DNA of 20,977 nt from a virus: IMG/VR virus record IMGVR_UViG_3300017752_000218, positions 1-20,977 of that record, one strand, 5' to 3'. The translations under genes and the position numbers were made by a program. The notes below the pieces were generated by a model. The model had not been told where the DNA came from and did not search any database. It saw only the letters and a list, made by a program, of their open reading frames with translations. Positions 13,840 to 20,800 of the stretch are shown piece after piece (within the stretch, counting starts at the first letter, position 1; each line of letters begins with the position of its first letter).

Positions 13840-14322
13840 ATGGCATACCAAAATAAGTTTGATAAGACAGGCAGGGCCAGCCAACAAGGCGCGAAGGCAG
13901 AACAGGTTTTTAAAGAATCTGTGGATGCTTTTTTTGATGTAGATATAACTCCTTCAGACTTGGTAAATCAATTTAAGCATATTGACTACCACTGCGATCT
14001 TCCGATGACCGTAGATGTTAAAGCTATTAAAGACCCCGAAACTATCTGGGTTGAATTAAAGAATGTTCAAGGCAAGGAGGGCTGGCTTTATGGCGAAGCC
14101 ACCCACATTGCTTTTCAAAGGCCGTTAGGTTTTGTTGTTGTTAGACGTCTCCACTTGCTAGAGCTTGTTGAAACGCTTGTTGATATGGACGCTATGGTAT
14201 CTTCGCCAGCGGAATGTCTATACAAGCTCTATAGCCGTAGCAAGTGGGGGCGCAAAGACCTTTTAACAAAGATAAAACCAGCTGACCTTAACACACTTCC
14301 CTACGTGCTTATAAAGAAATGA
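13840..14322 (+). CDS. putative PD-(D/E)XK-type nuclease, conserved in phage replication blocks
   Basis: The 160-residue protein has an N-terminal helix with GAKAEQVFKES (E21), then MTVDVKAIK (D59) and, 13 residues on, VELKNVQGKEGWLYG with E72 and K74. That order, E...D...ExK on strand-like segments, is the signature of the PD-(D/E)XK nuclease fold, and the block around GKEGWLYGEATHIAFQRP is one I associate with phage proteins next to polymerases. Nuclease activity is inferred. It lies three bases after the polymerase and overlaps the exonuclease as ATGA, suggesting work in DNA processing or recombination. Confidence 0.65.
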   Translation: MAYQNKFDKTGRASQQGAKAEQVFKESVDAFFDVDITPSDLVNQFKHIDYHCDLPMTVDVKAIKDPETIWVELKNVQGKEGWLYGEATHIAFQRPLGFVVVRRLHLLELVETLVDMDAMVSSPAECLYKLYSRSKWGRKDLLTKIKPADLNTLPYVLIKK

Positions 14323-15017
14323 AAACTGTATTAATTGACGGAGACCAAATTGCTTACCTGTGTGCTTTTGCGTGTGAACACGAGATTGACTGGGGTGAAG
14401 ACGATATCACTTTAACAACATCTAAGTTCGACTTATCGAGTGCTTTAGATTCTCAGATTAAAAAGGCATTAAAGGAAACCGAAGCCACTTCTGCTCGCAT
14501 TGCTGTCTCTAACGCTGAGAACTTTCGCAAAGATATATACAGTGATTACAAGGCTAACCGCACCGCCCGTAAACCTCTTGGCCTTAAGTGGTGCCTTGAA
14601 TATCTACAAGAAAAGTATAAGGCCGAAACTCATATAGGCATCGAAGCTGACGACCTTATTGGTATTTGGGCCGCCAATAACCACGACAACATTATATGGG
14701 CAACAGACAAGGACTATCTTACTGTCCCTTGTATGTTATATCGCTGTAATGAGTTGTTGATTATCTCTGAAGAAGAGGCTGACCACTACTTGCGGTTGCA
14801 GACAATGGTCGGAGACACGGCTGATAACTACAAAGGCGCGAAAGGCTTTGGCGAGAAGACTGCTACAAGGTGGCTAGAAGAGCACGGCGACACTTGGGAG
14901 TCTGTTGCCGCCGCCTTTAAAAAGGCAGGACAAACTAAAGAGGATTTTATTATGAACGCAAGGCTGGCTCGGATTCTCCGCAGTCTTAAAGATTTAGATT
15001 GGTCTCCAGATGAATAA
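14319..15017 (+). CDS. 5'-3' exonuclease (T7 gp6-like, FEN family)
   Basis: The 232-residue enzyme should remove primers and degrade host DNA to nucleotides. The flap-nuclease acidic residues are in place: LIDGDQ (D7, D9), EADDLIG (E109, D111, D112) and ATDKDYL (D130, D132). An H3TH DNA-binding segment GDTADNYKGAKGFGEKTA covers 165-182, and the arch region has FRKDIYSDYKANR (69-81). It is somewhat shorter than T7 gp6 (300). It overlaps neighbours by four and eight bases. No key residue is missing. Confidence 0.92.
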   Translation: MKTVLIDGDQIAYLCAFACEHEIDWGEDDITLTTSKFDLSSALDSQIKKALKETEATSARIAVSNAENFRKDIYSDYKANRTARKPLGLKWCLEYLQEKYKAETHIGIEADDLIGIWAANNHDNIIWATDKDYLTVPCMLYRCNELLIISEEEADHYLRLQTMVGDTADNYKGAKGFGEKTATRWLEEHGDTWESVAAAFKKAGQTKEDFIMNARLARILRSLKDLDWSPDE

Positions 15018-15354
15018 ATTACCTGATAGCGGTGAGCGCAGTGAGTTTGATACAGGAGCTGTGCGTGATGCCATGCAAGGCAAGGGATGTCCTAGCCTTC
15101 TTCCTGTAGCTGCTTTGAGGGCTGCTTCTAAAAGATTTGAAGATGGAGCCAATAAGTATGGGCGAAACAATTGGCAGAAAGGTATCCCTCTTTCTAGATA
15201 TGTTGACGCTCTTTATCGCCACCTTTGGGCCTACATGGACGGATGCGACGCAGAAGATCATGGGGGCGCTGTAATCTGGAACGCTATGTGTCTTGTTCAA
15301 ACCAAGGCATGGATTGATTCAGGCAAACTTCCGCCAGAACTTAACGACTTATAA
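15010..15354 (+). CDS. dATP/dGTP diphosphohydrolase-like protein (MazG-like helical fold, DUF5664 type)
   Basis: The 114-residue product matches the small family named after the N-terminal domain of phage dATP/dGTP diphosphohydrolases. Visible signs are the block RFEDGANKYGRNNWQKGIPL (42-61), the helix YVDALYRHLWAYMDG (64-78) and the acidic metal-site candidate CDAEDHGGAVIWN (79-91). Such enzymes hydrolyse deoxynucleoside triphosphates, trimming selected purine dNTPs or shaping pools for phage replication. The placement directly after the exonuclease (eight-base overlap), which releases nucleotides from host DNA, fits a pool-control role. Substrate cannot be read from the sequence. Confidence 0.75.
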   Translation: MNKLPDSGERSEFDTGAVRDAMQGKGCPSLLPVAALRAASKRFEDGANKYGRNNWQKGIPLSRYVDALYRHLWAYMDGCDAEDHGGAVIWNAMCLVQTKAWIDSGKLPPELNDL

Positions 15355-15355
15355 T

Positions 15356-15362
15356 ATAGGAG
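15356..15362 (+). promoter_or_regulatory. clear Shine-Dalgarno sequence, unusual in this genome
   Basis: ATAGGAG before ATG 15371 at a spacing of eight bases is one of the very few good ribosome sites in the window. It decides the start of the 65-residue gene. Confidence 0.7.
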
Positions 15363-15370
15363 ACACGTAT

Positions 15371-15568
15371 ATGAATGAATTTCCCACAATAACAAAGGCC
15401 GTATTAAAAGCTTTAGAAGAGCGGTTTCCCATGAAAGACTTTGGGCAGACCAACGATATAAATAAATTAAACTTTCATTACGGCCAACGCTCCGTTCTTT
15501 CTTTTCTTAAATCTGAATATCATATTCAAAATCAAAACATCCTAAATAAACCTCAAATAACTAAATAA
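15371..15568 (+). CDS. small conserved hypothetical protein (65 aa)
   Basis: The product runs MNEFPTITKAVLKALEERFP, then a central NFHYGQRSVLSFLKSEYHIQ and a short polar tail. The pattern of an ALEERFP helix followed by GQRSVLSFL is one I associate with small proteins of T7-like aquatic phages whose function is not known. Start chosen by the Shine-Dalgarno sequence at 15356; an in-frame upstream start at 15293 would overlap the dNTP-hydrolase gene by 62 bases and is unlikely. It ends two bases before the proline-rich gene. Confidence 0.7.
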   Translation: MNEFPTITKAVLKALEERFPMKDFGQTNDINKLNFHYGQRSVLSFLKSEYHIQNQNILNKPQITK

Positions 15569-15570
15569 TT

Positions 15571-15774
15571 ATGGGTTCCGCACCGAAAATTCCTAAGCCC
15601 GCACCCCCTCCCGCACCCCCTCCTCCTCCTACTGAAGTAGCGGAGAAAGTAAAAAAACCTACAGCTCGTCGCCCTGAATCCAGCAAGCGTCGCGGCGCTT
15701 CTGCTCTCACAATCCGTCGTCCTTCCGTCAATGTTGGTGGTGGCAGTTCTGCTGGAGCTAACCTCCCTTATTAA
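15571..15774 (+). CDS. proline-rich small virion-associated protein (T7 gp6.7/gp7.3-like)
   Basis: The 67-residue protein opens MGSAPKIPKPAPPPAPPPPP, continues with a basic segment (KKPTARRPESSKRRGASALT) and ends glycine/serine-rich (GGGSSAGANLPY). This layout, with the basic RRGASALTIRR followed by a glycine-rich end, resembles the small T7 proteins gp6.7 and gp7.3, which are virion or tail-assembly proteins encoded just before the portal. Position before the structural genes agrees. It is low in complexity, so the match is by pattern only. Confidence 0.6.
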   Translation: MGSAPKIPKPAPPPAPPPPPTEVAEKVKKPTARRPESSKRRGASALTIRRPSVNVGGGSSAGANLPY

Positions 15775-15778
15775 TATT

Positions 15779-16066
15779 ATGGCCTTAAATTCTCTTAATA
15801 CTACCATCACTGCAAATGGTTCTACAGCTGTTCCAGATTGGAATGGGCGCCTTGGTGCCTTTCTTGTTTCAGGAACATTTGATGGAGCAACCGTTAAACT
15901 TGAACATCAGATTGGCTCTGAGTGGGTTTCCCTTGGTGTTGATACCACTGTCACTTCTTCGGGCGGTGCTCAGTTCATTACCCCTCAAGACCAACTACGT
16001 GTTACGGTCTCAGGAGCTGGAGGCTCTACCAATATCACAGTTGTAGTAAAACCTCTTGTCGTCTAA
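15779..16066 (+). CDS. small beta-rich structural protein candidate (95 aa)
   Basis: The product starts MALNSLNTTITANGSTAVPD and is composed of alternating beta strands rich in Thr, Ser, Gly and Val (GTFDGATVKLEHQIGSEWVS, RVTVSGAGGSTNITVVVKPL). No Cys, no charged clusters and no membrane segment are present. The composition and the GTFDGATVKLE pattern are typical of phage fibre, decoration or adaptor domains, so a virion part is likely. It begins four bases after the proline-rich gene and is followed by the LamG-like gene. Confidence 0.6.
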   Translation: MALNSLNTTITANGSTAVPDWNGRLGAFLVSGTFDGATVKLEHQIGSEWVSLGVDTTVTSSGGAQFITPQDQLRVTVSGAGGSTNITVVVKPLVV

Positions 16067-16078
16067 CGTCGCCTATAG

Positions 16079-16963
16079 ATGCTAAATCAGCGCCTTACTC
16101 GAAACCTGTTTACAGGCCAGACCGAACCCTTAACCGCTCCTCTTTCTTTTGATTTTACAGAAGACTTAGGAAACAAAAGAAACCTTTCTTTTTTTAGTCA
16201 GTTTGAAATACCTGCCGCCGCTTATTCGTTGAGGGCCTTGGGCAGTTATAACGAAAAGGTTGTGCGTGTGCGTCGTTCAAGCGACAACACGGAAAGGGAT
16301 TTTACTGCTTCTGGTGTATCTTCTGGTGCTTTAGTTGATTTTGTTGGTTCAGGCAATGATGGCTTTGTAGACACTTGGTATGATCAGTCAGGTAACGGCA
16401 ATGATGCGGAACAACCAACTGCTTCCAACCAGCCTAAGATTGTTATTTCTGGGGCGTTAGTTGGTAATGGGATACATTTTGATGGAAGTGGCGATTTACT
16501 TAATTTACCTCATCCGCTTATATCTAATATTAATTCAGCATCATTGTTTGTTGTAGCAACAAACGAAGCTACAGGATTTAAATTTATTCCGTTGGTTGGA
16601 GTAACCCTATCCACATCAGGCGGAGCAAGCCGTACTTTTCAAATGCCTTTCTACTTTATTTCTAGTTTATTCGCTTCCTATGGTTCAAACTCAGTTACTT
16701 TAGGCGCAGTTGATACTAATAAGCATTTATTTACAGCCGTAGCGGGTTCTTCAAATATGGAAGGATTTCAAGATGGCACATCCAAGGGAACATTGGATGC
16801 AGTATCTGGCTATAGCGAACCTACTTCTGGGGGTTTAGGAGGAGATGCGACTGGCACTTGGAATGGAAAACTTGAAGAGATTATTATTTATGCCTCTGAC
16901 CAATCAGATAACCGTGTAGCCCTTGAAGCCAACATTCAAGCCGCTTATCCAACCTTACCATAA
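16079..16963 (+). CDS. LamG / arabinofuranosidase-B-like virion protein
   Basis: The 294-residue protein has a concanavalin-type look. YSLRALGSYNEKVVRVRRSS (49-68) leads to GFVDTWYDQSGNGNDAEQ (95-112), the signature I associate with the AbfB catalytic-type lectin-like domain common in aquatic phage tail proteins. FDGSGDLL and an alternating beta pattern follow to LEEIIIYASDQS near the end. Such domains bind or cleave polysaccharides, so a tail-fibre or receptor-binding role on the host surface is plausible. Activity is not evident, since the key residues cannot be assigned by eye. It lies between small structural genes and a membrane-protein cassette, away from the usual T7 tail genes. Confidence 0.65.
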   Translation: MLNQRLTRNLFTGQTEPLTAPLSFDFTEDLGNKRNLSFFSQFEIPAAAYSLRALGSYNEKVVRVRRSSDNTERDFTASGVSSGALVDFVGSGNDGFVDTWYDQSGNGNDAEQPTASNQPKIVISGALVGNGIHFDGSGDLLNLPHPLISNINSASLFVVATNEATGFKFIPLVGVTLSTSGGASRTFQMPFYFISSLFASYGSNSVTLGAVDTNKHLFTAVAGSSNMEGFQDGTSKGTLDAVSGYSEPTSGGLGGDATGTWNGKLEEIIIYASDQSDNRVALEANIQAAYPTLP

Positions 16964-17217
16964 TGCTTTACTTAATATACGCAAGCAAAGAAGCCGCCAT
17001 TGAACGTGCCGACGAAGAAGGCAAGGAGATTGGCTACGGCTATTGGGTCGATGGTCAAGGCACACGTTGGCTTACCTATCCTAACGAAACCGCTGACCAT
17101 ATGTGGGCATTGGACGTAACTGACTACGACCTAGACGAGTCCGAGGAGTCATCAACCGTTGATCACTATACACCACTACCCGTTGATCACTATACACCCC
17201 TACCCGAAGAAGACTAA
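16963..17217 (+). CDS. small unknown protein with a duplicated VDHYTPLP tail
   Basis: The 84-residue product begins LYLIYASKEAAIERADEEGK with a WVDGQGTRWLTYPNE centre, a pattern seen in other short phage proteins of unknown role. Its acidic C-terminus has VDHYTPLP twice in succession, encoded by a 24-base tandem repeat. ATG shares one base with the previous stop (TAATG), so translation is coupled. The next gene starts five bases later. Confidence 0.6.
   Translation: MLYLIYASKEAAIERADEEGKEIGYGYWVDGQGTRWLTYPNETADHMWALDVTDYDLDESEESSTVDHYTPLPVDHYTPLPEED
17157..17204 (+). repeat. 24-bp tandem duplication inside a coding region
   Basis: CGTTGATCACTATACACCAC and the next four bases at 17157-17180 recur at 17181-17204 with one mismatch, keeping frame and adding eight residues to the protein. 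Confidence 0.9.
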
Positions 17218-17222
17218 ATGCT

Positions 17223-17387
17223 ATGGAAGACATTATATACAGATCAGCAATTGGAACAGGAGGCTTTATAGCTACCATTGAACTAGCTCCCGTCAACGAA
17301 CTGCTTGGTTTCTGCGTAGGTCTAGCGACCTTTATTTATATGTCAGCATCCGCAATCAAGGTAATCAACGAACTTAGAAAGAAATAA
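17223..17387 (+). CDS. small membrane protein (54 aa)
   Basis: The product MEDIIYRSAIGTGGFIATIE and onward has a hydrophobic stretch at residues 27-44 (LGFCVGLATFIYMSASA, preceded by NEL) and a basic tail ELRKK, so one or two membrane passes with the tail in the cytoplasm are expected. It is one base from the next gene and forms a set with the two following membrane proteins. Role could be lysis or an internal membrane function; no family is recognised. Confidence 0.5.
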   Translation: MEDIIYRSAIGTGGFIATIELAPVNELLGFCVGLATFIYMSASAIKVINELRKK

Positions 17388-17388
17388 T

Positions 17389-17787
17389 ATGACACCAGAA
17401 CTAATAGCAATGCTCGGAGGAGGACTCAGTGGCTTCGTAATGAAGCTTATTGGAACACAGATGGAAAACCAATCCCGTCAGTTTGAGCGTATGATTACGT
17501 CCCAGCAGACAGCCGATGTCTCAGCCGATGCCGCTTCTAAACGTGATGGTGGTGTATTAGTTCGTAGGTTCCTTGTAGTATCTACCGTCTTTGCCATTGT
17601 CCTTGCTCCATTCATCTTTGCGTGGACTGACACAGGTATTAGCGTTTCCAGAGATACTAGTGGCTTCTTAGGTCTATTTAAAGGCGTTAAATGGGAAACC
17701 ATTCAAGGCTTCGTAATCTTACCTGAAATTAGGCAGACTGCTCTAGCCATTGTAGGTTTCTACTTTGGCTCATCTCAAATCAAATAA
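17389..17787 (+). CDS. membrane protein, holin candidate (132 aa)
   Basis: Residues 3-21 (PELIAMLGGGLSGFVMKLI) form a possible first hydrophobic helix. A charged spacer with QMENQSRQFERMITSQQ follows. Then come a clear membrane segment at about 61-81 (FLVVSTVFAIVLAPFIFAW) and a last one near 112-128 (LPEIRQTALAIVGFYFGSSQ). This three-helix pattern with a RRF entry and a GFYFGS end recalls three-segment holins of gene-transfer-agent type. It lies between two smaller membrane proteins with no gap to the next. A lysis role is likely but unproved. Confidence 0.55.
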   Translation: MTPELIAMLGGGLSGFVMKLIGTQMENQSRQFERMITSQQTADVSADAASKRDGGVLVRRFLVVSTVFAIVLAPFIFAWTDTGISVSRDTSGFLGLFKGVKWETIQGFVILPEIRQTALAIVGFYFGSSQIK

Positions 17788-17943
17788 ATGAATGAAATCT
17801 TGCAAATCATTGCATCCCTGTGGCCAGTGTCAATCGGTATCATTACGCTCATTGTTGTGCTGGCTCGTATGCACTACAACATCGAAGCTCTTACGGAAAA
17901 AGTCAGGGTCTTGTTTGATTTCCACAATAAAAGAAAAGATTAA
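17788..17943 (+). CDS. small single-pass membrane protein (51 aa)
   Basis: ATG directly follows the stop of the holin candidate. Residues 5-26 are hydrophobic (LQIIASLWPVSIGIITLIVV), then an amphipathic, basic tail (HYNIEALTEKVRVLFDFHNK) in the cytoplasm or periplasm. The layout, one N-terminal anchor and a short helical tail, is common in phage lysis cassettes next to holins, but no spanin signal or lipobox is visible. Confidence 0.5.
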   Translation: MNEILQIIASLWPVSIGIITLIVVLARMHYNIEALTEKVRVLFDFHNKRKD

Positions 17944-17952
17944 ATAAATTTT

Positions 17953-19482
17953 ATGAATAAATCTGCTCAATCTATCTACACCTCGTTAGAGGGCCACCGC
18001 TATCAATATGTTGATAGGGCGAGACAATGTTCAAAACTGACATTACCCTACGTCATGCCAGACGAGGGCTTCGGCCCTCACAGTCGTTTAGAAACTCCCT
18101 TTCAGGGCGTTGGGGCCAGAGGAGTAAATAACCTCGCATCTAAATTACTGTTAGCACTCCTACCTCCCAACGCCCCTTTCTTCCGTCTCAACGTAGACAC
18201 CTTTGCTCTTCAGAATGAGGGCGCACCTCCTGAACTTATTACTGAAATTGAGTCCTCGCTACAACAAGTAGAGGAATCAGTAATGGATGAGATTAGTCGT
18301 GAGGCATACCGCACTGGCCTTCACGAAGCTTTAAAGCAACTTATCATCGCAGGTAATGCTTTAGTATACCTTCCCGATGAGGGCGGCCTTCGTGTATTCC
18401 GTCTTGATCGCTACGTTGTAAAGCGCGACCCGATGGGCAAGGTTACTCACATTGCTACGAAGGAAACAATGTCCTACAAGACTCTCTCCGAGGAGATGAA
18501 AGCTGTTGTAGGCGAGGCTGACGACGCTAGTGAGAACGTCAACCTTTACACCGCTGTTTGTCTACAGGATAACAAGTGGCATGTCTATCAAGACATCAAC
18601 GGCAACCCTGTTCCCGATTCGTATGGTACATATGCCATTGATCAAAACCCCTTTATACCTCTCCGCTTCTCCCGCATCGACGGTGAGAACTATGGACGAG
18701 GCTACGTCGAAGAATACCTTGGTGACCTACAGTCTCTTGAGAAGCTTACACAAGCTATCGTTGAAGGGTCTGCTGCGGCCGCTAAGGTGCTGTTCTTGCT
18801 GAATCCAAACGGTACGACTCGCGCCAAGGCTTTGGCTGAGACGCCTAATGGCGGCATCACTCAAGGCAACGCTGCTGATGTATCCGTTCTCCAGCTACAG
18901 AAATTTAACGACTTCCGTGTTGCTCAGGAGACAATGAACAGTATCAAAGAACGCCTAGGCCATGCCTTCCTTCTTACCTCTGGTGTTGTTCGTAACGCAG
19001 AGCGTGTTACCGCTGAAGAGATTCGTATGCTCAGTCAAGAGCTGGAGACAGCTATTGGCGGTCTCTACTCGCTTCTGTCTACCGAGCTGCAACTCCCCAT
19101 GATTAACCGTCTTATGAAGGTTATGAACAAGGCCAAGCGACTACCTAAGCTACCTGAAGGAATTGTTAACCCAATCATTATTACTGGTGTTGAGGCTCTT
19201 GGACGTGGTAACGATTTACAGAAACTTGATTTATTCTTGGCTGGCGCTGCACAGGTTGTAGGGCCGCAAGCAATCGCTGAATACGTTAGCGTTGGAGAAT
19301 ACTTCAAACGTCGCGCTACCTCGCTTGGTATTAAGACTACAGGACTGGTTAAGACCGAAGAAGAGATCCAACAAATTCGCCAACAAATGCAACAAAACCA
19401 GTTGACAGAAAAGCTCGGTCCTGCTGGTATAAAGGCACTGTCAGATCAGGCAGGTAACCTTCAACCAGAACCCGAATCTTAA
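17953..19482 (+). CDS. portal / head-tail connector protein (T7 gp8-like)
   Basis: The 509-residue protein is the T7-type portal, forming the ring through which DNA enters the prohead and to which the tail attaches. It has the conserved opening RYQYVDRARQCSKLTLPYVM, then GVGARGVNNLASKLLLALLP near 51-70 and the FFRLNVD block. The central QSLEKLTQAIVEGSAAAAKV and AERVTAEEIRMLSQELE helices (about 256-275 and 350-366) and a Gln-rich tail end the protein. Length is close to T7 gp8 (536). It starts without a Shine-Dalgarno sequence and is two bases from the scaffold gene. Confidence 0.95.
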   Translation: MNKSAQSIYTSLEGHRYQYVDRARQCSKLTLPYVMPDEGFGPHSRLETPFQGVGARGVNNLASKLLLALLPPNAPFFRLNVDTFALQNEGAPPELITEIESSLQQVEESVMDEISREAYRTGLHEALKQLIIAGNALVYLPDEGGLRVFRLDRYVVKRDPMGKVTHIATKETMSYKTLSEEMKAVVGEADDASENVNLYTAVCLQDNKWHVYQDINGNPVPDSYGTYAIDQNPFIPLRFSRIDGENYGRGYVEEYLGDLQSLEKLTQAIVEGSAAAAKVLFLLNPNGTTRAKALAETPNGGITQGNAADVSVLQLQKFNDFRVAQETMNSIKERLGHAFLLTSGVVRNAERVTAEEIRMLSQELETAIGGLYSLLSTELQLPMINRLMKVMNKAKRLPKLPEGIVNPIIITGVEALGRGNDLQKLDLFLAGAAQVVGPQAIAEYVSVGEYFKRRATSLGIKTTGLVKTEEEIQQIRQQMQQNQLTEKLGPAGIKALSDQAGNLQPEPES

Positions 19483-19484
19483 TT

Positions 19485-20249
19485 ATGTCCGACTTACAAC
19501 AAGTAGTTATTAGTGAACCCAGCGAAGACGAGAATATCACGCTCGAACAACAAGCAGCTCTGCAAGATGAGAACAACACGGATACACCCGTAGAGAATGA
19601 ATCAGCAGAATCTCAAGAGGAAGCCCGTCCTGAGTGGCTTCCTGAAAAGTTTCAGTCTCCTGAAGACTTAGCCAAGGCTTACAGCGAGCTAGAAAAGAAA
19701 GGCTCAACCAGTAATAATGATTCTAAAGAAGAAGCTCCTGCTGAGTCTAGCGAAATGAATACCGCTATTGAAGCGGCTACCGCTGAGTTCATGGAAGGCG
19801 GTGAGTTATCCGACAAGACCTTTGAATCTCTTAAGCAAGTTGGATTACCTCGTGACCTTGTAGAATCCTACATGGCAGGACAAGGAGCCTTGGCAGAAGG
19901 CCAAGTAGCTCAGGTCAAGGAAAGTGTAGGAGGCGAAGCTAACTACGAAGCTATGGCTGAATGGGCCGCTGATAACCTCGACGAAGGTGACCTCAACGCT
20001 TATAACGAAGTTGTAGAGAGTGGTACTATTGACCAAGCTCGTATGGCTGTTCGCGGATTGTTTTCACAATTTAAATCAGCAGGAGGTAAAGCTCCTACTC
20101 TTATGCAAGGCGCCACGCAAGGTGCGGGCGTTAAAGCTTTCGCATCCGCTGCTCAGGTAACTGAAGCAATGCGCGACCCTCGTTATAAGTCCGACCCAGC
20201 ATATCGAAGCACGGTCGAACAGCGTCTAGCAGTAACTACTGCTTTTTAA
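19485..20249 (+). CDS. capsid assembly scaffolding protein (T7 gp9-like)
   Basis: The 254-residue protein is acidic and Gln/Glu-rich in its N-terminal half (SEDENITLEQQAALQDENNT). It has the landmark PEWLPEKFQSPEDLAKAYSE (48-67) that opens the phage scaffold family, then helical blocks (LSDKTFESLKQVGLPRDLVE) and a C-terminal part ending DPAYRSTVEQRLAVTTAF. It would direct prohead assembly and leave before DNA is packaged. It lies right after the portal as in T7 and is followed by a terminator, then by small basic genes rather than the major capsid gene. Confidence 0.9.
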   Translation: MSDLQQVVISEPSEDENITLEQQAALQDENNTDTPVENESAESQEEARPEWLPEKFQSPEDLAKAYSELEKKGSTSNNDSKEEAPAESSEMNTAIEAATAEFMEGGELSDKTFESLKQVGLPRDLVESYMAGQGALAEGQVAQVKESVGGEANYEAMAEWAADNLDEGDLNAYNEVVESGTIDQARMAVRGLFSQFKSAGGKAPTLMQGATQGAGVKAFASAAQVTEAMRDPRYKSDPAYRSTVEQRLAVTTAF

Positions 20250-20256
20250 TTTAACT

Positions 20257-20278
20257 GCCCTCTTCGGAGGGCTTTTTT
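20257..20278 (+). terminator. rho-independent terminator after the scaffold gene
   Basis: GCCCTC and GAGGGC pair perfectly around a TTCG tetraloop and run into six T. It begins seven bases after the scaffold stop, inside the structural operon, so it probably reduces or resets transcription before the next genes. Confidence 0.9.
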
Positions 20279-20295
20279 GTATCCCCTCTCTATGA

Positions 20296-20538
20296 ATGAA
20301 AAAACGTAAAGGGCTATCCCTAAGAAAAGAACATAAATCCCCTACAGGTGGTCTTTCAAAAAAGGGACGAGATTATTACAATAGAAAAACAGGTTCTAAT
20401 CTTAAAGCACCTCAACCTAAAGGAGGCGCCCGTAAGCGTTCGTTCTGCGCTAGAATGTCTGGCGTAAAGGGACCAATGAAAGATTCTAAAGGACGACCTA
20501 CTCGTAAAGCTCTCGCCCTTCGTAAATGGAAATGTTAA
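20296..20538 (+). CDS. small basic protein, DUF6321-like
   Basis: The 80-residue product is very basic (KKRKGLSLRKEHK) with a conserved block GGLSKKGRDYYNRKTGSNLK, then GGARKRSFCARMSGVKGPMK and a closing RKALALRKWKC. This order of blocks is what I associate with DUF6321, a family in phages and some bacteria without known function. Two cysteines (C51, C80) and many Lys/Arg suggest nucleic-acid binding or a virion internal component. It follows the terminator by 17 bases. ATG 20296 is preceded by an out-of-frame ATG at 20292. Confidence 0.7.
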   Translation: MKKRKGLSLRKEHKSPTGGLSKKGRDYYNRKTGSNLKAPQPKGGARKRSFCARMSGVKGPMKDSKGRPTRKALALRKWKC

Positions 20539-20550
20539 CCTATAAATATC

Positions 20551-20655
20551 ATGCCTAAAGTTGGAAAGAAAGACTTCTCATACACTCCTAAAGGAATGGC
20601 TAAAGCTAAAGCGGCCGCCAAACGTAAAGGACTAAAGATCAAATACCGTGGCTAA
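20551..20655 (+). CDS. 34-residue basic peptide
   Basis: The frame encodes MPKVGKKDFSYTPKGMAKAK then AAAKRKGLKIKYRG, with about twelve basic and one acidic residues. It overlaps the next gene by eight bases, which supports it as real. Small lysine-rich peptides beginning MPKVGKK with a YTPKG turn occur in aquatic phages near structural genes; the function is unknown. Confidence 0.55.
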   Translation: MPKVGKKDFSYTPKGMAKAKAAAKRKGLKIKYRG

Positions 20656-20800
20656 AATCTGCCCTAAAGGTATTGCTTGGGCAAAGCGTACCTTCGACAA
20701 ATACCCATCAGCTTATGCAAACATGGCAGCGTCCAAGTATTGCAAAGACCCGAAATACGGAAAAGGCCGTAAGGGTCTCAAAGTTAGAAAGAAGAAATAA
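20648..20800 (+). CDS. 50-residue basic Cys-containing protein with GTG start
   Basis: Starting at GTG 20648 it reads MAKICPKGIAWAKRTFDKYP, SAYANMAASKYCKDPKYGKG and a lysine-rich tail. The KICPKG...AWAKRTFDKYPSAYAN...SKYCKDP pattern is one I associate with short conserved phage proteins of no known role. No ATG precedes it usefully. Two Cys could bind metal. The next gene starts directly after the stop. Confidence 0.6.
   Translation: MAKICPKGIAWAKRTFDKYPSAYANMAASKYCKDPKYGKGRKGLKVRKKK

Noticed and set aside
15553-15810. 85-codon minus-strand frame opposite the proline-rich gene
   Set aside because: It is the complement of a CCT/CCC proline tract (arginine/glycine-rich shadow).
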